DNA of 64,000 nucleotides from Companilactobacillus allii (GCF_001971585.1 NZ_CP019323.1:1912053-1976052), one strand, 5' to 3'. Shown: positions 1 to 8,651, counted from the stretch's first letter. The notes: generated by a model not told the origin, from the sequence alone. A program made the numbers and translations.

Positions 1-1228
1 ATGCAAAATACTTCTTGGCAATTAATTTGTAAATATCAATGTATTTTAAGTAGTCATCTTCAAAGACAAATTCGTTAATCTGATGAGCACTTTCGTTACC
101 AGGACCAGCAACGATAACTTCTAAGTCATTATTAGCTTCTACAAATTGTGATGCATCTGTACCACCTGGTGCACCAACAGCAAGAGCATCTTGTGTCCAA
201 ACTTCTTTGTAAGTATCACGAGCCATTTGTAAGAACTTAGAATTTAGATCTGTTTTAACTGGCCAATTACTACTTTCAAGGTCCATTTCTAGACTCATTT
301 TTGGATCAGCATCGTTTAATTCTTTGATTAAGTCATTAAGTTCAGCGATGATCTTATCATTGTTGTATTCAGGAATAGTTCTGATTTTAACTTTCATTTC
401 GGCATAGTCAGGGATGGTATTCTCTTGATCACCAGACTTGAATACTGTAACTGATGCTTTTGTTTTACCTAATACATCATCATCAGCAGAAGTTAATTTA
501 GTGAAATATTCGTTTTGCTTATTATAGTAGGTAATCAAATTATCCAAGGCATTGATACCAACTTCAGGCATTGAGCTGTGAGCTGCTTTACCACGTGAAA
601 TAATCTTGTATGTAACAGAACCCTTATGAGCACAGAAAATTGAATGACGTCCATATTCTGAGGGATTAGGTTGTGTAATTCTAATTAAGCCACTACCAGC
701 AAGTTTATCGGTCACTAACTTTGAAGTTGAATTACTTGGTTCACCAACAATTAAAGCTGACAAATCGTTTGCATATCCAGCATCAGATAATTGTTTTGCT
801 CCTAATTCACCCATCTCTTCACCAACAGTAGCAATGAACTTAATATTTCCTTTGAATGAGTCATCCTCATTCAATTCTATCAAGGAAATAGCCATTCCGG
901 CTAGTCCACCTTTCATATCAGATGTTCCACGGCCAAATATTTTGCCGTCAATATGTTTAGGGTTAAAGGCTGCGTTGTAATTCCACTTACTTTCATCAAC
1001 TGGAGCCACAACATCTTCGTGACCGGTGAATCCGAGAATAGGACCATCGCTATTTTTAACAGTGGCGATTAAGTTTACACGACCCTTGTCATATTCCACC
1101 AATTCTGTTTGGATGTTATGTTTTTCAAAAAGGTCCTTCAAATAGTTAGCTACGACCTCTTCATTACCATTAACAGTATTCAGTTTGATTAAATCATCCA
1201 GGATCTCTAATCTTTCATTCTTTTCCAT
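1..1228 (-). CDS. M20 family deacylase (ArgE/DapE type), 3' end outside the window
   Basis: Translation from the ATG at 1228 gives about 409 residues without reaching a stop, so the C-terminus lies beyond position 1. The protein looks nearly complete for an M20 metallohydrolase, a cytosolic di-zinc enzyme family that hydrolyses N-acyl amino acids or dipeptides. Visible are the first metal motif GHEDVV (about residue 69), the glycine-rich MKGGLAG stretch that normally follows the bridging Asp, and the catalytic and metal glutamates in ATVGEEMGELGA. The insertion between these and the C-terminal APGGTDAS segment matches the dimerisation domain. The ribosome-binding site GGAGGACT sits just upstream. 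Lactobacilli often call this succinyl-diaminopimelate desuccinylase, but the substrate cannot be read from sequence. It is divergent from the small membrane protein at 1331. Confidence 0.85.
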   Translation of the reverse strand, partial: MEKNERLEILDDLIKLNTVNGNEEVVANYLKDLFEKHNIQTELVEYDKGRVNLIATVKNSDGPILGFTGHEDVVAPVDESKWNYNAAFNPKHIDGKIFGRGTSDMKGGLAGMAISLIELNEDDSFKGNIKFIATVGEEMGELGAKQLSDAGYANDLSALIVGEPSNSTSKLVTDKLAGSGLIRITQPNPSEYGRHSIFCAHKGSVTYKIISRGKAAHSSMPEVGINALDNLITYYNKQNEYFTKLTSADDDVLGKTKASVTVFKSGDQENTIPDYAEMKVKIRTIPEYNNDKIIAELNDLIKELNDADPKMSLEMDLESSNWPVKTDLNSKFLQMARDTYKEVWTQDALAVGAPGGTDASQFVEANNDLEVIVAGPGNESAHQINEFVFEDDYLKYIDIYKLIAKKYFA

Positions 1229-1330
1229 TTTCTAGTCCTCCACGTGTATATTATGTATAATAGTAGATAGTTCAATAGTAACATTATATTATTATTTTTT
1301 TGAAAAACGGTAACAAAAGAGGAAGAAAAA

Positions 1331-1507
1331 TTGAATTTATTGATGAAAATTGACAGATATTTAGGAATCTTTCTGCTGATTGTTGCTCTATTAGGTTTTA
1401 TCTTCAACTGGTTTACGAATAATTACCTTTGGTCAGCAGTTGGAGCAGGTTTATTATTAATAATTATTTCGTTTACGTCTGATAAAAATACCCCTAAGGA
1501 GAAATAG
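1331..1507 (+). CDS. Small two-helix membrane protein
   Basis: A 58-codon ORF opens with TTG at 1331 (AGAGGAAG lies just upstream) or with the in-frame ATG at 1343, and ends with TAG at 1507. It encodes two hydrophobic stretches (GIFLLIVALLGFIF and SAVGAGLLLIIISF) joined by a short polar turn, followed by a charged tail, so it is probably an inner-membrane hairpin. The next gene starts 2 bases after the stop and takes its ribosome-binding site AAGGAG from the end of this ORF, which argues that both are translated from one transcript. I do not recognise the family. Confidence 0.6.
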   Translation: MNLLMKIDRYLGIFLLIVALLGFIFNWFTNNYLWSAVGAGLLLIIISFTSDKNTPKEK

Positions 1508-1508
1508 C

Positions 1509-2219
1509 ATGGACGATAATAAGAATATGACATTTGAAGACTACTTAATGACTAATTCTATGAATTTTGCCAATAGATATGGAGAAGTTATTGAATGGGT
1601 TGAAAAAATTGAAGTGGCAGTTAATACTGAATTGAATCTAGTAGATGACGCCGATAGTAGAATGGAATTAATGTCATATAAGAATATTTCATATGATTGC
1701 ACACAAATCCTCTATGATCTAAGTTATGAATTTGCTAGGTTCAATGGAAATATTACGAAAAAAGGTATTGGAGCCATTACTTTGGAACAAGCCATTTTAT
1801 TCCAATCGACTAATGAAGAAGATGGCGTTAAGGCTGAGTTTGATGATTACAAGAAGTCTCATGTTAATGCCTATGACTCTCTTTTAGATATGATTGAGAT
1901 CCTTAATAAATTGTCAGATCGTTATCCATGGGTTGAGTATGGTAACCCTGAGAGTAGCTTTAAGATTGATTTGATGGATTCCTTTATGATGATTGGTCAA
2001 TTCTACTTCATGGGATTGGGTGAATACTCAGAATCAGATTCAGAATCATATATCGGTATGATCAATCCGATGATTGCACAATTAGACATAGAAGGCGAAA
2101 TTGAAGGCGACGTACTAGAATTCGAAAATTCATACGTTACTGATGCAGAAGATGCCATCACAGAAGGACTTGATCGTTTGGCTGCTGATCAAGCTGGAGT
2201 CCCTTATATCCAAGAATAA
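1509..2219 (+). CDS. Conserved hypothetical acidic protein
   Basis: 236 residues, strongly acidic, no signal peptide and no membrane segment, so probably cytosolic. The C-terminal third is particularly rich in Asp and Glu (SESDSESYIGM, DIEGEIEGDVLEF). No catalytic motif is visible. The start is set by AAGGAGAAATAGC 5' of the ATG, a ribosome-binding site shared with the end of the preceding small membrane protein, so the two genes appear to be co-transcribed. I cannot assign a function. A palindromic repeat (2229-2382) with a following T-run closes the transcript. Confidence 0.8.
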   Translation: MDDNKNMTFEDYLMTNSMNFANRYGEVIEWVEKIEVAVNTELNLVDDADSRMELMSYKNISYDCTQILYDLSYEFARFNGNITKKGIGAITLEQAILFQSTNEEDGVKAEFDDYKKSHVNAYDSLLDMIEILNKLSDRYPWVEYGNPESSFKIDLMDSFMMIGQFYFMGLGEYSESDSESYIGMINPMIAQLDIEGEIEGDVLEFENSYVTDAEDAITEGLDRLAADQAGVPYIQE

Positions 2220-2228
2220 GTTAAAAGT

Positions 2229-2382
2229 GTTGTGACAAACTTCGTTTTTACTCAAATTTGCAGTGAAAACGTGTGAAAATGCACAATTTTTTCCACTTAA
2301 CAAAAATAATTCCGATATTCACTTTCGCGAATACCGAAATTATTTACGTTAATGTTTGGAAATTGCCCGTGCATTTTCACAC
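2229..2382 (+). repeat. Interspersed palindromic element, copy A
   Basis: First of three related intergenic copies (others at 16805-16951 and 60729-60880, both in reverse orientation). A conserved flank beginning GTTGTGACA and containing GCAGTGAAAAC leads into a 112-bp hairpin whose outer arms are 14-bp perfect inverted repeats, GTGTGAAAATGCAC at 2271 and GTGCATTTTCACAC ending at 2382. An inner arm, AATAATTCCGATATTC, pairs with GAATACCGAAATTATT. A run of T follows the hairpin, so this copy can also act as a transcription terminator for the upstream + strand genes. No ORF in it looks real. Confidence 0.8.
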
Positions 2383-2390
2383 TCTTTTTT

Positions 2391-2573
2391 TTAATTTACT
2401 TTTTTACGACCCTCAGGTGTATATTGATTTGCTTTATGTCTACGATATAGATAGTAAATCACACCGGCAATTGCCAAAATAACAATCATAGGAATTACTA
2501 GATGTATGATGAAAAATCCGGCTACTGCAATAATTACAACCCATTTCAAAATATTTAATAGTGTTTCGGCCAT
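2391..2573 (-). CDS. Small membrane protein, single helix with basic tail
   Basis: 60 residues. Residues about 7-42 are almost wholly hydrophobic, wide enough for one long or two closely packed membrane helices, followed by a basic cytosolic tail (YRRHKANQYTPEGRKK). The ATG is preceded by AAGGAGATTTTC and by a good promoter at 2602-2630. The gene ends next to repeat copy A. Family not recognised. Clear translation signals make this more than a chance ORF. Confidence 0.7.
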   Translation of the reverse strand: MAETLLNILKWVVIIAVAGFFIIHLVIPMIVILAIAGVIYYLYRRHKANQYTPEGRKKVN

Positions 2574-2601
2574 GAAAATCTCCTTCTTAATGTGTGCCTA
2601 T

Positions 2602-2630
2602 ATAATCTTACTTATGACACTTATTGTCAA
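2602..2630 (-). promoter_or_regulatory. Sigma-A type promoter for the 60-aa membrane protein, overlapping an inverted repeat
   Basis: Read on the minus strand, TTGACA (2625-2630) and GATTAT (2602-2607) are separated by 17 bases. The -35 box lies inside the palindrome TGACA-ATAAG-TGTCA, which could be an operator. This is inference from spacing and sequence only. Confidence 0.5.
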
Positions 2631-2725
2631 GAATTTAAGAAAAAACTTGACTATGGTGTTTTTACCTAGTATAGTAACAGCTATCGCTACCTCTTGAAAC
2701 GGAACAAAAAGGAGGCGTGAATAAT

Positions 2726-2854
2726 ATGAGATATAGAATTCTATTAGATTTAGATAATCAATTATTCACAGCAGTTGATATTAATAATAGCAATCGCTTT
2801 GGTAACGGTACAACCATTGAAAAAGCTATTGCAAATCTTAAACACGCTGCTTAA
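2726..2854 (+). CDS. 42-residue microprotein of unknown function
   Basis: The ATG at 2726 has a strong ribosome-binding site (AAAGGAGGCG) 7 bases upstream, and the ORF closes at 2854, directly before a strong hairpin terminator. The protein starts MRYRILLDLDNQLF and ends TTIEKAIANLKHAA. The order beta-strand, Gly-containing turn, TTIEKAI helix weakly recalls the half-domain of HicB-like proteins, but at this length that is only a suggestion. Complete expression signals make it a likely real gene, and I know no function for it. Confidence 0.55.
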   Translation: MRYRILLDLDNQLFTAVDINNSNRFGNGTTIEKAIANLKHAA

Positions 2855-2860
2855 AAATAA

Positions 2861-2893
2861 AAAGATCGAGACAATTATGTCTCGATCTTTTTT
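2861..2893. terminator. Bidirectional Rho-independent terminator
   Basis: AAAGATCGAGACA pairs with TGTCTCGATCTTT around a 4-base loop, with A and T runs on both sides. It serves the microprotein gene and the convergent ybaK-like gene. Confidence 0.85.
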
Positions 2894-2907
2894 GTATCCA
2901 AAATAAA

Positions 2908-3420
2908 TTATGCTTCAGGTTCATCTACAGCAAATTTTCCAAAGGTTGCCTCAACTGATTTGGCTAAGTCATGTGGTTCAACTAAAAGAGATTGACCGAG
3001 CTTTCCAGCTGAAACTATGATCTTATCTGCTTTGTCAGCTTCTGTATCAAAATAAATAGGGTAGTTATGTAGTGAACGAATACCGACGGGGCTATTTGCA
3101 CCATGTTCAAAGCCACTAGTCTTTACTAGATCTTTTAAAGGAACCATGCCTACTTTTTTGTTACCTGATAATTTGGCTAGCAATTTATAGCTGATGTGTT
3201 TATCCAAAGGTAACATCCCTACAAGTGGACCGGTTTTATTGCCCGTCAATACAAGAGTTTTGTAAATTTTATAACCATCTTTTTCGCTACCATCGTTGAC
3301 GAGTTCTTGTGTATCACCGGATGCTTGGGTCGGGAAGGTCATAGGTTCGTATTCAACCTTTTTTTTATCAAGAATTTTTTCTACTAGTGTTTTTTGTATT
3401 TTGTTTTTTTTCTTACTCAT
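2908..3420 (-). CDS. ybaK: YbaK/EbsC-family Cys-tRNA(Pro) deacylase
   Basis: 170 residues from the ATG at 3420, chosen because AGGTGG lies 4 bases upstream; the longer reading from 3447 begins with unrelated residues. The protein has the YbaK fold: an N-terminal lysine-rich helix, the KTLVLTGN strand with its conserved lysine, PLDKHISYKLLAKLSGNKKV, and the conserved glycines of SPVGIRS. Family members clear Cys mischarged on tRNA(Pro) in trans in the cytosol. The substrate here is inferred from the family. It is monocistronic, with the shared terminator at 2861-2893. Confidence 0.88.
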   Translation of the reverse strand: MSKKKNKIQKTLVEKILDKKKVEYEPMTFPTQASGDTQELVNDGSEKDGYKIYKTLVLTGNKTGPLVGMLPLDKHISYKLLAKLSGNKKVGMVPLKDLVKTSGFEHGANSPVGIRSLHNYPIYFDTEADKADKIIVSAGKLGQSLLVEPHDLAKSVEATFGKFAVDEPEA

Positions 3421-3565
3421 ATTTCCACCTGACTGTCTATATACCATCTATGATAACAAACTGATATATTTTTTAAAGTAAGGGATGCTGACAACTCAGA
3501 AATAATTAATAATTTTTAATTATTGTTATATAATGGTTAACGTTATAAATGAAGGAGCGATAATT

Positions 3566-3745
3566 ATGAGTTTTTTTAGACACAAGCAAGAAATTGACCC
3601 TGCTGATAATGACTTTAGCAAAATATCACAAGAAATCAAAAAGAGTCCAGAAAAACTATCTGAGGCACAAAGACTTTTTAAGGATAATGAAGCTTTGAGA
3701 AAACAGGCGACTGGTATTAAAAATGTTAAGAACAATAAGGAATAA
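3566..3745 (+). CDS. Small hydrophilic protein, 59 residues
   Basis: The ATG at 3566 follows GAAGGAGCGATAATT; the upstream in-frame ATG at 3533 has no ribosome-binding site. The product begins MSFFRHKQEIDPADND and is charged, helix-prone and without membrane segments. It is followed immediately by its own terminator (3743-3773). Function unknown. Confidence 0.65.
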   Translation: MSFFRHKQEIDPADNDFSKISQEIKKSPEKLSEAQRLFKDNEALRKQATGIKNVKNNKE

Positions 3746-3773
3746 AGTATCGAATCTGATACTTTATTTTTTT
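3743..3773 (+). terminator. Rho-independent terminator
   Basis: AAAGTATC and GATACTTT pair around GAATCT, followed by ATTTTTTT. The stem begins in the stop codon of the 59-aa gene. Confidence 0.8.
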
Positions 3774-3860
3774 CTAATACATATATAAGAATAAAATTAT
3801 GCTTTGCATAATTAAATATTTATGATATTATATAAAAAAAGAAATTGAGGTGGAGAATTT

Positions 3861-4265
3861 ATGAATTTCATTAATGCAGAGAACACACATATATTGGAAA
3901 CAAATGTTTTTGTAGAAAGATTTTTAACTTATAGGGATGTATTCGTTGAATATTTTAAAACTATGAACCTCATTGAAAGAGGAGAGGCTTTGACTTATGA
4001 AACTTATTCTCGCCTAGCTGATAACTACGTGATAAATATCAAACGTTTTATTAAGTTGGGTAATTCATACATTTCAAAGTATCATTTAGAGGAAACAGAA
4101 TTTTACGATAGTTTGAATAATTACTTCGTAGCTTTAATTGATGCCTTAAACTACCTAGACTATGAAAATAACATGGTAAATAAACCACAAGTAGCCAAGG
4201 CACGTGCAGTAATTCGTGATAGCGAGATAGACTTTATGAATGAAGTTCAATCATATATGGGATAA
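3861..4265 (+). CDS. Hypothetical helical protein
   Basis: 134 residues, predicted mostly alpha-helical from its heptad-like pattern of Leu, Tyr, Phe and Ile, with no signal peptide and no catalytic motif. The ribosome-binding site GAGGTGGAG lies just upstream of the ATG. It is monocistronic with a tight terminator behind it (4264-4288). No family recognised. Confidence 0.75.
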   Translation: MNFINAENTHILETNVFVERFLTYRDVFVEYFKTMNLIERGEALTYETYSRLADNYVINIKRFIKLGNSYISKYHLEETEFYDSLNNYFVALIDALNYLDYENNMVNKPQVAKARAVIRDSEIDFMNEVQSYMG

Positions 4266-4288
4266 GACGCGAAAAACGTCTTTTTTTT
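4264..4288 (+). terminator. Rho-independent terminator
   Basis: AAGACG and CGTCTT flank a 6-7 base loop, followed by eight T residues. The stem overlaps the stop codon of the preceding gene. Confidence 0.8.
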
Positions 4289-4335
4289 ATGTCCAAGTTC
4301 TAGTAATCTTATAGTTAACGAAGCGGAGGTAAATT

Positions 4336-5253
4336 ATGATTTGGAAAAAGGTTAGTGTATTGATTCCTAGTACTTTAAATGAAGAGATTATTTCTGATAC
4401 TTTTATAGGAATTGGTGCTAATGGTGTTGAGATAGTTGATGATGATAATGACGAAGTAAAAACAAAAGTAAATTCTTATTTTGATGAAGACAGCTATGAT
4501 TCAGGATTAATTGAAAAATTACGTAGTGAGATCGATAAATTATCAAACTTTGGATTTAATGTTGATGGTGTTGAGATAAAAGAGAGCTCAGTTGATGAAT
4601 CTTCTTGGGAGAATGAGTGGAAACAATATTATCACCCAGTTCATATCAGTCATTATTTGACAGTGGTACCAAACTGGGTTGACTATACGCCAGATAATAA
4701 AGATGAACATATTATTGTTATGGATCCAGGCAAGTCTTTTGGTACTGGAACACATCCCACAACATTTTCTTGTATGCAGGCACTAGAGATGATTCTTGGC
4801 AATGTTAATTCATTGTATGACGTTGGTACAGGTTCTGGAATACTTTCCATACAAGCACGTCAACTAGGTGTGAAAGATATAAAGGCATTTGATCTAGCTG
4901 CCGAAGCAGTAGAAGCAGCCAAAGAAAATATCAAATTAAACCCTGGTTGTGAAGATATAGAAGTATTTGAGAATTCTCTTTTGGATGGATTCGATGGTAA
5001 AGTTGACGTGATCGTAGCCAATATTTTGGCAGATGTTATTCAACAATTTATTCCAGATATTGAATCTCACTTAAATAGTAAAGGTTTTGTCATTTTATCT
5101 GGTATTATTAATGAAAAGGAAAAATTGATAACTGATCAAATGAATGAACATGGATTCTCTCCAATAGAAGTCCTGCATTTGAAAGGTTGGTCAACTATGA
5201 TTTGTAAGAGAACAAAAGATATCGAGGAACAAGATGGAGCAATACTTCGTTAA
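4336..5253 (+). CDS. prmA: Ribosomal protein L11 methyltransferase
   Basis: 305 residues, close to the usual length. PrmA uses S-adenosylmethionine to methylate L11 lysines and the N-terminus. Seen here are the N-terminal substrate-recognition domain, the family signature WENEWKQYYHP (about residue 91), DPGKSFGTGTHPTT (about 130), SAM motif I DVGTGSGILSI (about 163) and the catalytic-site strand VIVANILADVI. The ribosome-binding site is GCGGAGG before the ATG. rsmE overlaps its last 20 bases in another frame, so the two modification enzymes are translationally coupled. Confidence 0.96.
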   Translation: MIWKKVSVLIPSTLNEEIISDTFIGIGANGVEIVDDDNDEVKTKVNSYFDEDSYDSGLIEKLRSEIDKLSNFGFNVDGVEIKESSVDESSWENEWKQYYHPVHISHYLTVVPNWVDYTPDNKDEHIIVMDPGKSFGTGTHPTTFSCMQALEMILGNVNSLYDVGTGSGILSIQARQLGVKDIKAFDLAAEAVEAAKENIKLNPGCEDIEVFENSLLDGFDGKVDVIVANILADVIQQFIPDIESHLNSKGFVILSGIINEKEKLITDQMNEHGFSPIEVLHLKGWSTMICKRTKDIEEQDGAILR

Positions 5254-5983
5254 AGAAACAATCAAACAAGGATTATTTGAGATTTCTGATAAAGAAATTT
5301 ATAAACATGTAGCAACTGTGTTACGTCATAGAATAGGTGATGTGATTTATTTAGTAGATGAAAATAGTGAACTTTTTGAATCTACAATTAAGAACATCGA
5401 TGCAGAAAATAAGCTTATTTCAGTTGAAACAGTTAAAAGTGACAAGCCTTCAACTGAGATGCCAATAGATGTAACAATAGCTTGCTCACTTTCTAAAAAA
5501 GATAAAGTTGAATGGATAACACAGAAATCAACTGAATTGGGAGCCAAGAGAATTGTTTTTTTCAATTCGAAATATTCAATCATGCACTGGAAGTCCAATG
5601 TAGTTGAAAAGAAAATGTTACGTTTACAAGAAATTGCAAAAAATGCGGCTCAACAATCAAAGAGACGTATCATACCTGAAGTGATTTACTTAAAAGATAT
5701 TTCAGAGTTAAATAAATTTACTGAGGATTTGAAATTAATAGCTTATGAAGAGTCGGCTAAAGATGGTGAGAGCAGTATTCTTGCTCAATCACTGAATAAA
5801 CCGCATAATTCAGTCGTTTGTGTATTTGGTCCTGAAGGTGGAATTTCCTCTGATGAGGTAACTGATTTGGAATCTAACGGATTTGTATCGATCGGATTGG
5901 GCCCAAGAATAATGCGGGCTGAAACAGCACCGATGTATTTCCTATCAGTGCTATCATATAGCTATGAACTTAATTCAAAATGA
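5234..5983 (+). CDS. rsmE: 16S rRNA (uracil1498-N3)-methyltransferase
   Basis: 249 residues of a SPOUT (knotted) methyltransferase that methylates U1498 of 16S rRNA. An N-terminal PUA-like domain (MEQYFVKE to about residue 70) precedes the knot, whose conserved SAM-binding loops are GPEGGISSDEV (about 197) and LGPRIMRAETAP (about 221). It starts inside the prmA 3' end with GAGGAA upstream, consistent with coupling. The membrane protein gene at 5993 follows after 9 bases. Confidence 0.95.
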   Translation: MEQYFVKETIKQGLFEISDKEIYKHVATVLRHRIGDVIYLVDENSELFESTIKNIDAENKLISVETVKSDKPSTEMPIDVTIACSLSKKDKVEWITQKSTELGAKRIVFFNSKYSIMHWKSNVVEKKMLRLQEIAKNAAQQSKRRIIPEVIYLKDISELNKFTEDLKLIAYEESAKDGESSILAQSLNKPHNSVVCVFGPEGGISSDEVTDLESNGFVSIGLGPRIMRAETAPMYFLSVLSYSYELNSK

Positions 5984-5992
5984 GGAATAAAA

Positions 5993-6331
5993 ATGAAGAA
6001 TCTTTGGAACAAAGTTGAAAAATCTAAATCTACTTATATTGCACTAATATCTATCGTCTTAGTATTTATCATGCCTATATTATTCAATTTATTTAATTTG
6101 GGTAGAACAAATAGAATTGTCTGGTTATTCTTTGTAATCAATGTGATTTTTTCCGGCTTTATTGGCTGGTTTACAAGAAAATATCAGTTGTCTTTTTTCA
6201 ACTTGGCAATTTTCCCAGTAATATTTGTTATTAGCGTGTTTGTTAAATATGGACGTTATGGGTATTTTTTGGCAGGAATATACTTAGTATTAAGTATTTT
6301 ATTATATTTTCTTTTTGATAATGAAAATTGA
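5993..6331 (+). CDS. Four-helix membrane protein, unknown
   Basis: 112 residues with four hydrophobic segments (about 17-36, 42-62, 66-85, 90-109) and a basic N-terminus, so an integral membrane protein with little outside the bilayer. It follows rsmE by 9 bases with GAGGAAT as its ribosome-binding site, so it is probably the last gene of the prmA-rsmE transcript. No family or catalytic motif recognised. Confidence 0.75.
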   Translation: MKNLWNKVEKSKSTYIALISIVLVFIMPILFNLFNLGRTNRIVWLFFVINVIFSGFIGWFTRKYQLSFFNLAIFPVIFVISVFVKYGRYGYFLAGIYLVLSILLYFLFDNEN

Positions 6332-6360
6332 TTGTTTTTTAAGTTCAAAGAAAGCATAAT
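6332..6360 (+). promoter_or_regulatory. Candidate promoter for rel
   Basis: TTGTTT (6332-6337) and CATAAT (6355-6360) with a 17-base spacer, located after the stop of the membrane protein gene and before the hairpin at 6372-6399. The match is imperfect, and activity is inferred from position. Confidence 0.3.
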
Positions 6361-6371
6361 AATACGTAAAG

Positions 6372-6399
6372 AAAAGCACTCAAGTCAGAGTGCTTTTTA
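6372..6399 (+). terminator. Rho-independent terminator or leader attenuator upstream of rel
   Basis: AAAAGCACTC pairs with GAGTGCTTTT over a 6-base loop, followed by T residues. It ends 22 bases before the rel start codon. It closes the prmA operon, and if the promoter at 6332 is real it also lies within the rel 5' leader. Confidence 0.75.
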
Positions 6400-6421
6400 T
6401 GTAATGAAGGGGTGAACAATA

Positions 6422-8650
6422 ATGAAAAAAAATGAAGATTATACTCCTGATCAAGTTCTCGATATTTGTCGTGAATATATGAATGAAGAACACGTTGAAT
6501 TCGTAAATAAGGCTTATAACTTTGCTGCTTATGTACATAAAGAACAAAAGAGAGCTACTGGTGAACCATATATCATTCACCCTACTCAAGTTGCACAGAT
6601 CTTGGCATCACTAAGAATGGATCCATATACTGTTGCTGCTGGATATTTGCATGATGTGGTTGAAGATACCAATATCACATTAGGGGATGTCGAGGAGTTA
6701 TTTGGTACTCAAGTTGCTACCATTGTTGATGGTGTAACAAAGATCAGTAAATACAAGTATCATTCACACCAAGAACTTCTTGCAGAGAATCACCGTAAGA
6801 TGTTGTTAGCCACTGCTAAGGATTTGCGTGTCATCATGGTGAAATTAGCAGATAGATTGCATAATATGCGTACACTTAAAGCATTGCGTCCGGATAAACA
6901 ACGCCGAATTGCCAATGAAACTCTAGAGATATATGCACCATTAGCTGATAGATTAGGTATCAGCAAGATTAAATGGGAGCTTGAGGATTTATCACTTCAT
7001 TATATAAACCCACAACAATACTATAGAATTGTTCATCTGATGAATAGCAAGCGTGATCAACGTGAAGCTTATATTTCAGAGGCAATTGATTATATTAAAA
7101 CTAGTGTTGACGCAATAGGTATTAAATATGATATTTATGGTCGTCCTAAACATATATATTCTATTTATAAAAAAATGCGTGATAAGCATAAGCAATTTTC
7201 CGAATTATACGATCTTCTAGCGATTCGTATTGTTGTAGATTCCGTTAAAGATTGTTATGCGGTTCTTGGTTCTATTCATTCTAAGTGGAAACCAATACCT
7301 GGTCGTTTCAAGGATTATATTGCTGTTCCCAAGGCTAATGGATACCAATCATTACATACAACGATCATTGGCCCCGGTGGTCAGCCTCTAGAAGTTCAGA
7401 TAAGAACACATAAGATGCATGAAATTGCTGAATATGGTGTTGCAGCTCACTGGGCATATAAAGAAGGAAACTTTGAAGGCGTTAAGCTGGATGAAAACGA
7501 ACAAAAGATAGACGTTTTCCGTGAAATATTGGAACTACAAGAGAACTCTGACAATGCAGCTGACTTTATGAAGTCTGTCAAAGGCGAGATCTTCAATGAT
7601 AGAGTTTATATCTTCACTCCTCAAGGAGAGGTAAGAGAACTACCTAAAGGCTCTATACCGCTTGATTTTGCTTATCAAGTTCATACAGAGGTTGGAAGTC
7701 ATTCAGTAGGAGCCAAAGTCAATGGCAGAATGGTTCCTTTGAATTATCAATTAAAAAACGGTGATATTGTTGAAATGTTGACCAATGATAATTCAACTCC
7801 AAGTCGTGATTGGGTTCAGATGGTTTATACATCTAGAGCTCGTAACAAAATCAAACGATACTTCAGGGTTAAGGATCGTCAAGAGAATATTAGAATAGGC
7901 CATGAATTACTTGAGACTGAATTAAAGAATCGTTCTTTATCGCCTAAAAAGTATCTTGATAAGAAGCATTTGGAATTAGCTACTGATATTTTTAACTTTA
8001 CAGATTCTGAAGAATTATTTAATGCTGTCGGATATGGTGAATTATCACCAATTAATGTTATTCACAAGTTGTTAAGTGAGGATCCAGACAATAAAAAAGA
8101 AGCTGAGAAAAAGGAAAATGAAGAAAAGCTCATCACTAATACTGATGAACCAGCTCCAAAACCTACTGAAAGTGCTCAGCTTAAAAAAGAACAGACTAAC
8201 GCTAATACTAGTGTGTCCGTACAAGGTATTGATAATCTATTGATCCGTTTGGCCAAATGTTGTAATCCGATTCCTGGAGATGAAATTGTTGGTTATATTA
8301 CTAAGGGTCGTGGATTAACGATTCATCGTGCGGATTGTCCTAATGTTCAAAGTGAAGAAGCTAAGAAACGTTTTATCGAAGTTAGTTGGAATAATGTTAC
8401 TAAAGAAAAGCGTTATACAGCTGAGCTTGATATTTATGCATTCAATAGAAATGGTTTATTAAATGAGTTATTACAGGTTATCAACTCTAATACCAATTCT
8501 TTAATTAATGTTAATGGACGTTTGGATAAGGAAAAAATGGCAATTATTCATGTGAGTGTCGGAGTTAATAACAAAGAACATTTGGATCAAATCATTTCTA
8601 AATTGAAAAATGTTCCTGACGTATATGAAATAAAAAGGACGGTTGAATAA
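6422..8650 (+). CDS. rel: Bifunctional (p)ppGpp synthetase/hydrolase Rel
   Basis: 742 residues, the normal length for a long RelA/SpoT homologue. It makes and degrades the alarmone (p)ppGpp on sensing uncharged tRNA at the ribosome. Domain order: HD hydrolase (YLHDVVEDT at about 76, with [12 protein letters not shown]), synthetase ([13 protein letters not shown] at about 240, [16 protein letters not shown] at about 298), TGS (about 398-455), a zinc-finger-like/conserved-cysteine segment ([21 protein letters not shown]) and a C-terminal ACT domain (about 665-742). The HD residues are intact, so both activities are likely. Ribosome-binding site GAAGGGGTG. dtd follows with no gap, a common Firmicute arrangement. 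Only a hairpin and a weak promoter precede it. Confidence 0.97.
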   Translation: MKKNEDYTPDQVLDICREYMNEEHVEFVNKAYNFAAYVHKEQKRATGEPYIIHPTQVAQILASLRMDPYTVAAGYLHDVVEDTNITLGDVEELFGTQVATIVDGVTKISKYKYHSHQELLAENHRKMLLATAKDLRVIMVKLADRLHNMRTLKALRPDKQRRIANETLEIYAPLADRLGISKIKWELEDLSLHYINPQQYYRIVHLMNSKRDQREAYISEAIDYIKTSVDAIGIKYDIYGRPKHIYSIYKKMRDKHKQFSELYDLLAIRIVVDSVKDCYAVLGSIHSKWKPIPGRFKDYIAVPKANGYQSLHTTIIGPGGQPLEVQIRTHKMHEIAEYGVAAHWAYKEGNFEGVKLDENEQKIDVFREILELQENSDNAADFMKSVKGEIFNDRVYIFTPQGEVRELPKGSIPLDFAYQVHTEVGSHSVGAKVNGRMVPLNYQLKNGDIVEMLTNDNSTPSRDWVQMVYTSRARNKIKRYFRVKDRQENIRIGHELLETELKNRSLSPKKYLDKKHLELATDIFNFTDSEELFNAVGYGELSPINVIHKLLSEDPDNKKEAEKKENEEKLITNTDEPAPKPTESAQLKKEQTNANTSVSVQGIDNLLIRLAKCCNPIPGDEIVGYITKGRGLTIHRADCPNVQSEEAKKRFIEVSWNNVTKEKRYTAELDIYAFNRNGLLNELLQVINSNTNSLINVNGRLDKEKMAIIHVSVGVNNKEHLDQIISKLKNVPDVYEIKRTVE

Positions 8651-8651
8651 A

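Noticed and set aside
1207-1407. 66-codon minus-strand ORF overlapping the M20 deacylase start
   Set aside because: No ribosome-binding site, and it overlaps the clear deacylase start and the small + strand membrane gene.
2273-2482. 69-codon + strand ORF running through repeat copy A
   Set aside because: It lies inside the palindromic element, has no ribosome-binding site and overlaps the opposing small membrane gene, so it is a chance reading of repeat DNA.
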